The notes beneath the pieces are model-generated. The model saw only the letters and a program-made list of their open reading frames with translations. It searched no databases and had not been told where the DNA came from. From G965247265 sp965247265 (lineage in GTDB: Bacteria; Pseudomonadota; Gammaproteobacteria; UBA4575), in NCBI GenBank assembly GCA_965247265.1, contig OZ252002.1:1550001-1614000 (forward strand): a DNA stretch of 64,000 bases, in the 5' to 3' direction. Made by a program: the position numbers and the translations under genes. The number at the start of each line of letters is the position of its first letter. The first letter of the stretch is position 1. Positions 62,866 to 64,000 of this stretch are shown here, in pieces.

Positions 62866-64000
62866 TCACCCTCGAATTTCTTGAGGTACAAATTCACGCG
62901 TAATTCTTTTAAGTAATGTATATATGCGCTTCATACTTTCTAATGCCGTCATTTCAATCCGAATACTTTCGACTTGGTCAATTCCTAAATCTTTTAAGCC
63001 TTTAGTTTGTAGCTCAAGTGCTTCATTCAGTAGCCGATTTATTTCAGATTTCATCAGTAGCACTTCTTCTGCTGAATTTTGATCTGTTTCTTTAATTGTT
63101 TTAATGGTTAATGTTAATGCAGATGAAAGTTTGTCAACTAATTCTTGATATATGTAACGCATTGCATCACTTAACTGAATATTTTTCTCAAGAACTCGCT
63201 CGCCAACTTTTAAAAGATCTGTATCGATTACATCACCAATACTTTCTATATTGTCCGCCACTTTCATTGCGACACTAATTTCTGCACTTTCTTGTTCAGA
63301 TAATGACTCAGCTCTAAGGGATGCCAAGTAACGTAAAATTTCTCCATCAAGTATATCTACTCGATCATCCATTTTATGTATTTCATCAAGTTTGCTTCTT
63401 TTGCGGTTTAATATTGCATCCCGGAATACATCTAACATGTTGTGAACAATTGTTCCCATTCGTGCAATCTCAAAGCGAACGTTTTGTAATGCAACAGCAG
63501 GAGTGTCAATTAAAGATTTATCTAGATACTTTGGTTTGATAATTACTTTTTCAATTTCTTCTTCTTTAACTAGAACAAGCCAGATAACTAATTTTGCAAA
63601 ATAACCTGTAAACGCAATAAAAATTATAGTGTTTAAAATATTAAATACAGTGTGAGCATTGGCAATTTGGCGCGGGACTTCTGCCGCTAAACGTGCAGTA
63701 CCTTCTAACTCAGGATGAGTTGGAGAAATACCCGTTACCCAAGCTGCAAGCAATGAAATCAATGGAAGCCAAATAATCACACCGGCTACATTGAAAAGTA
63801 GGTGTACTACAGCAGCGCGTATTGCCTCACGTGGTTTGCCGAAAGCGGCTAACATTGCTGTTACGCATGTACCTATATTTGCGCCAAATGCAAGAGCGAT
63901 CCCTGCTTCTAAACTAATCAGGCCTTTGACCTGCCATTGTTATCACAATCACTGTTGTGGCCGAGGAAGATTGCACTAATGCGGTAAATAGGGCGCCGAC
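62866..64000 (-). pseudogene. Na/Pi cotransporter (NptA/YjbB type) with PhoU-like C-terminus, frameshifted and cut by the window edge
   Basis: The upstream frame at the window edge carries the signature 'LVQSSSATTVIVITMAGQ' of Na/Pi symporters and then meets a stop. The downstream frame continues 'GLISLEAGIALAFGANIGTC', 'VTAMLAAFGKPREAIRAAVV', membrane helices to about residue 120 and a PhoU-like helical tail ('MDDRVDILDGEILRYLASLR', 'VADNIESIGDVIDTDLLKVG') to 62866. Removing one T from the T3 run at 63925-63927 (one A on the coding strand) joins them as 'MAGQGLISLEAG'. Its 5' end is outside the window. Confidence 0.8.

Noticed and set aside
1..64000. CRISPR, insertion sequence, integron or prophage
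   Set aside because: No regular spacer array, no transposase, integrase or phage structural frame found on reading both strands.

Overview
The window looks like chromosome of an AT-rich gammaproteobacterium. Gene orders typical of that class are present: nudJ-mnmA-hflD, clpS-clpA next to infA, fabD-fabG-acpP-fabF-pabC-mltG-tmk-holB-pilZ, and sucA-sucB-lpdA. Class-typical genes such as HflD, ecotin, MlaC, an Lpp/OprI-type lipoprotein, an LpxL-type acyltransferase and bioA point the same way. Genus cannot be named from sequence alone. No rRNA, tRNA, insertion sequence, prophage or CRISPR array was recognised.

Layout. 1-2833 (minus): 5' part of acnA, then hflD, mnmA and nudJ. 3128-5714: the ClpS adaptor and ClpA unfoldase; infA converges on clpA. 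6071-13490: fatty-acid synthesis (fabD, fabG, acpP, fabF) running into pabC, mltG, tmk, holB and pilZ. 13573-19154: the 2-oxoglutarate dehydrogenase operon. 19276-28500: accessory genes (YtoQ, broken ecotin, broken MarC, SRAP protein, a RimK-like/transglutaminase/M14/aspartic-protease cluster, 4-OT, DoxX, a lipoprotein). 28881-35134: RRM protein, fadI/fadJ with a class V aminotransferase, and bioA. 35131-46549: mostly envelope genes (OmpA-like, DUF4398, an L,D-transpeptidase facing an Lpp-type lipoprotein, PilZ, FHA, Cfa, a 23-residue-repeat wall protein, HinT, MlaC). 46765-52808: a DUF6471 protein, an nfeD remnant and a three-gene operon of exported proteins (two with one c-type haem motif each, the second also LamG-like, and a Tat-exported DUF1501-like protein). 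52965-64000: a run of disrupted genes (methyltransferase, DUF2059, alpha/beta hydrolase, PLD/CydB chimera, Na/Pi cotransporter) mixed with intact LdtD-like, two DUF502 and LpxL-like genes.

The most striking global pattern is that the first 19.7 kb, almost all core genes, shows no interrupted reading frame, while from 19.7 kb onward ten genes are interrupted by eleven one-base frameshifts and four in-frame stops. All the interrupted genes look dispensable. Ten of the eleven shifts lie in runs of three or more identical bases and nine read as a missing base. One locus fuses the 5' half of a phospholipase D gene to the 3' end of cydB. This is either ongoing gene decay or an assembly with base-run errors; both readings are discussed.

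The best candidates for under-described biology are the haem-motif/LamG/Tat operon (47894-52808) with its structured leader, and the wall protein at 41545-42741 built of nine exactly 23-residue PAxY units in three trios.
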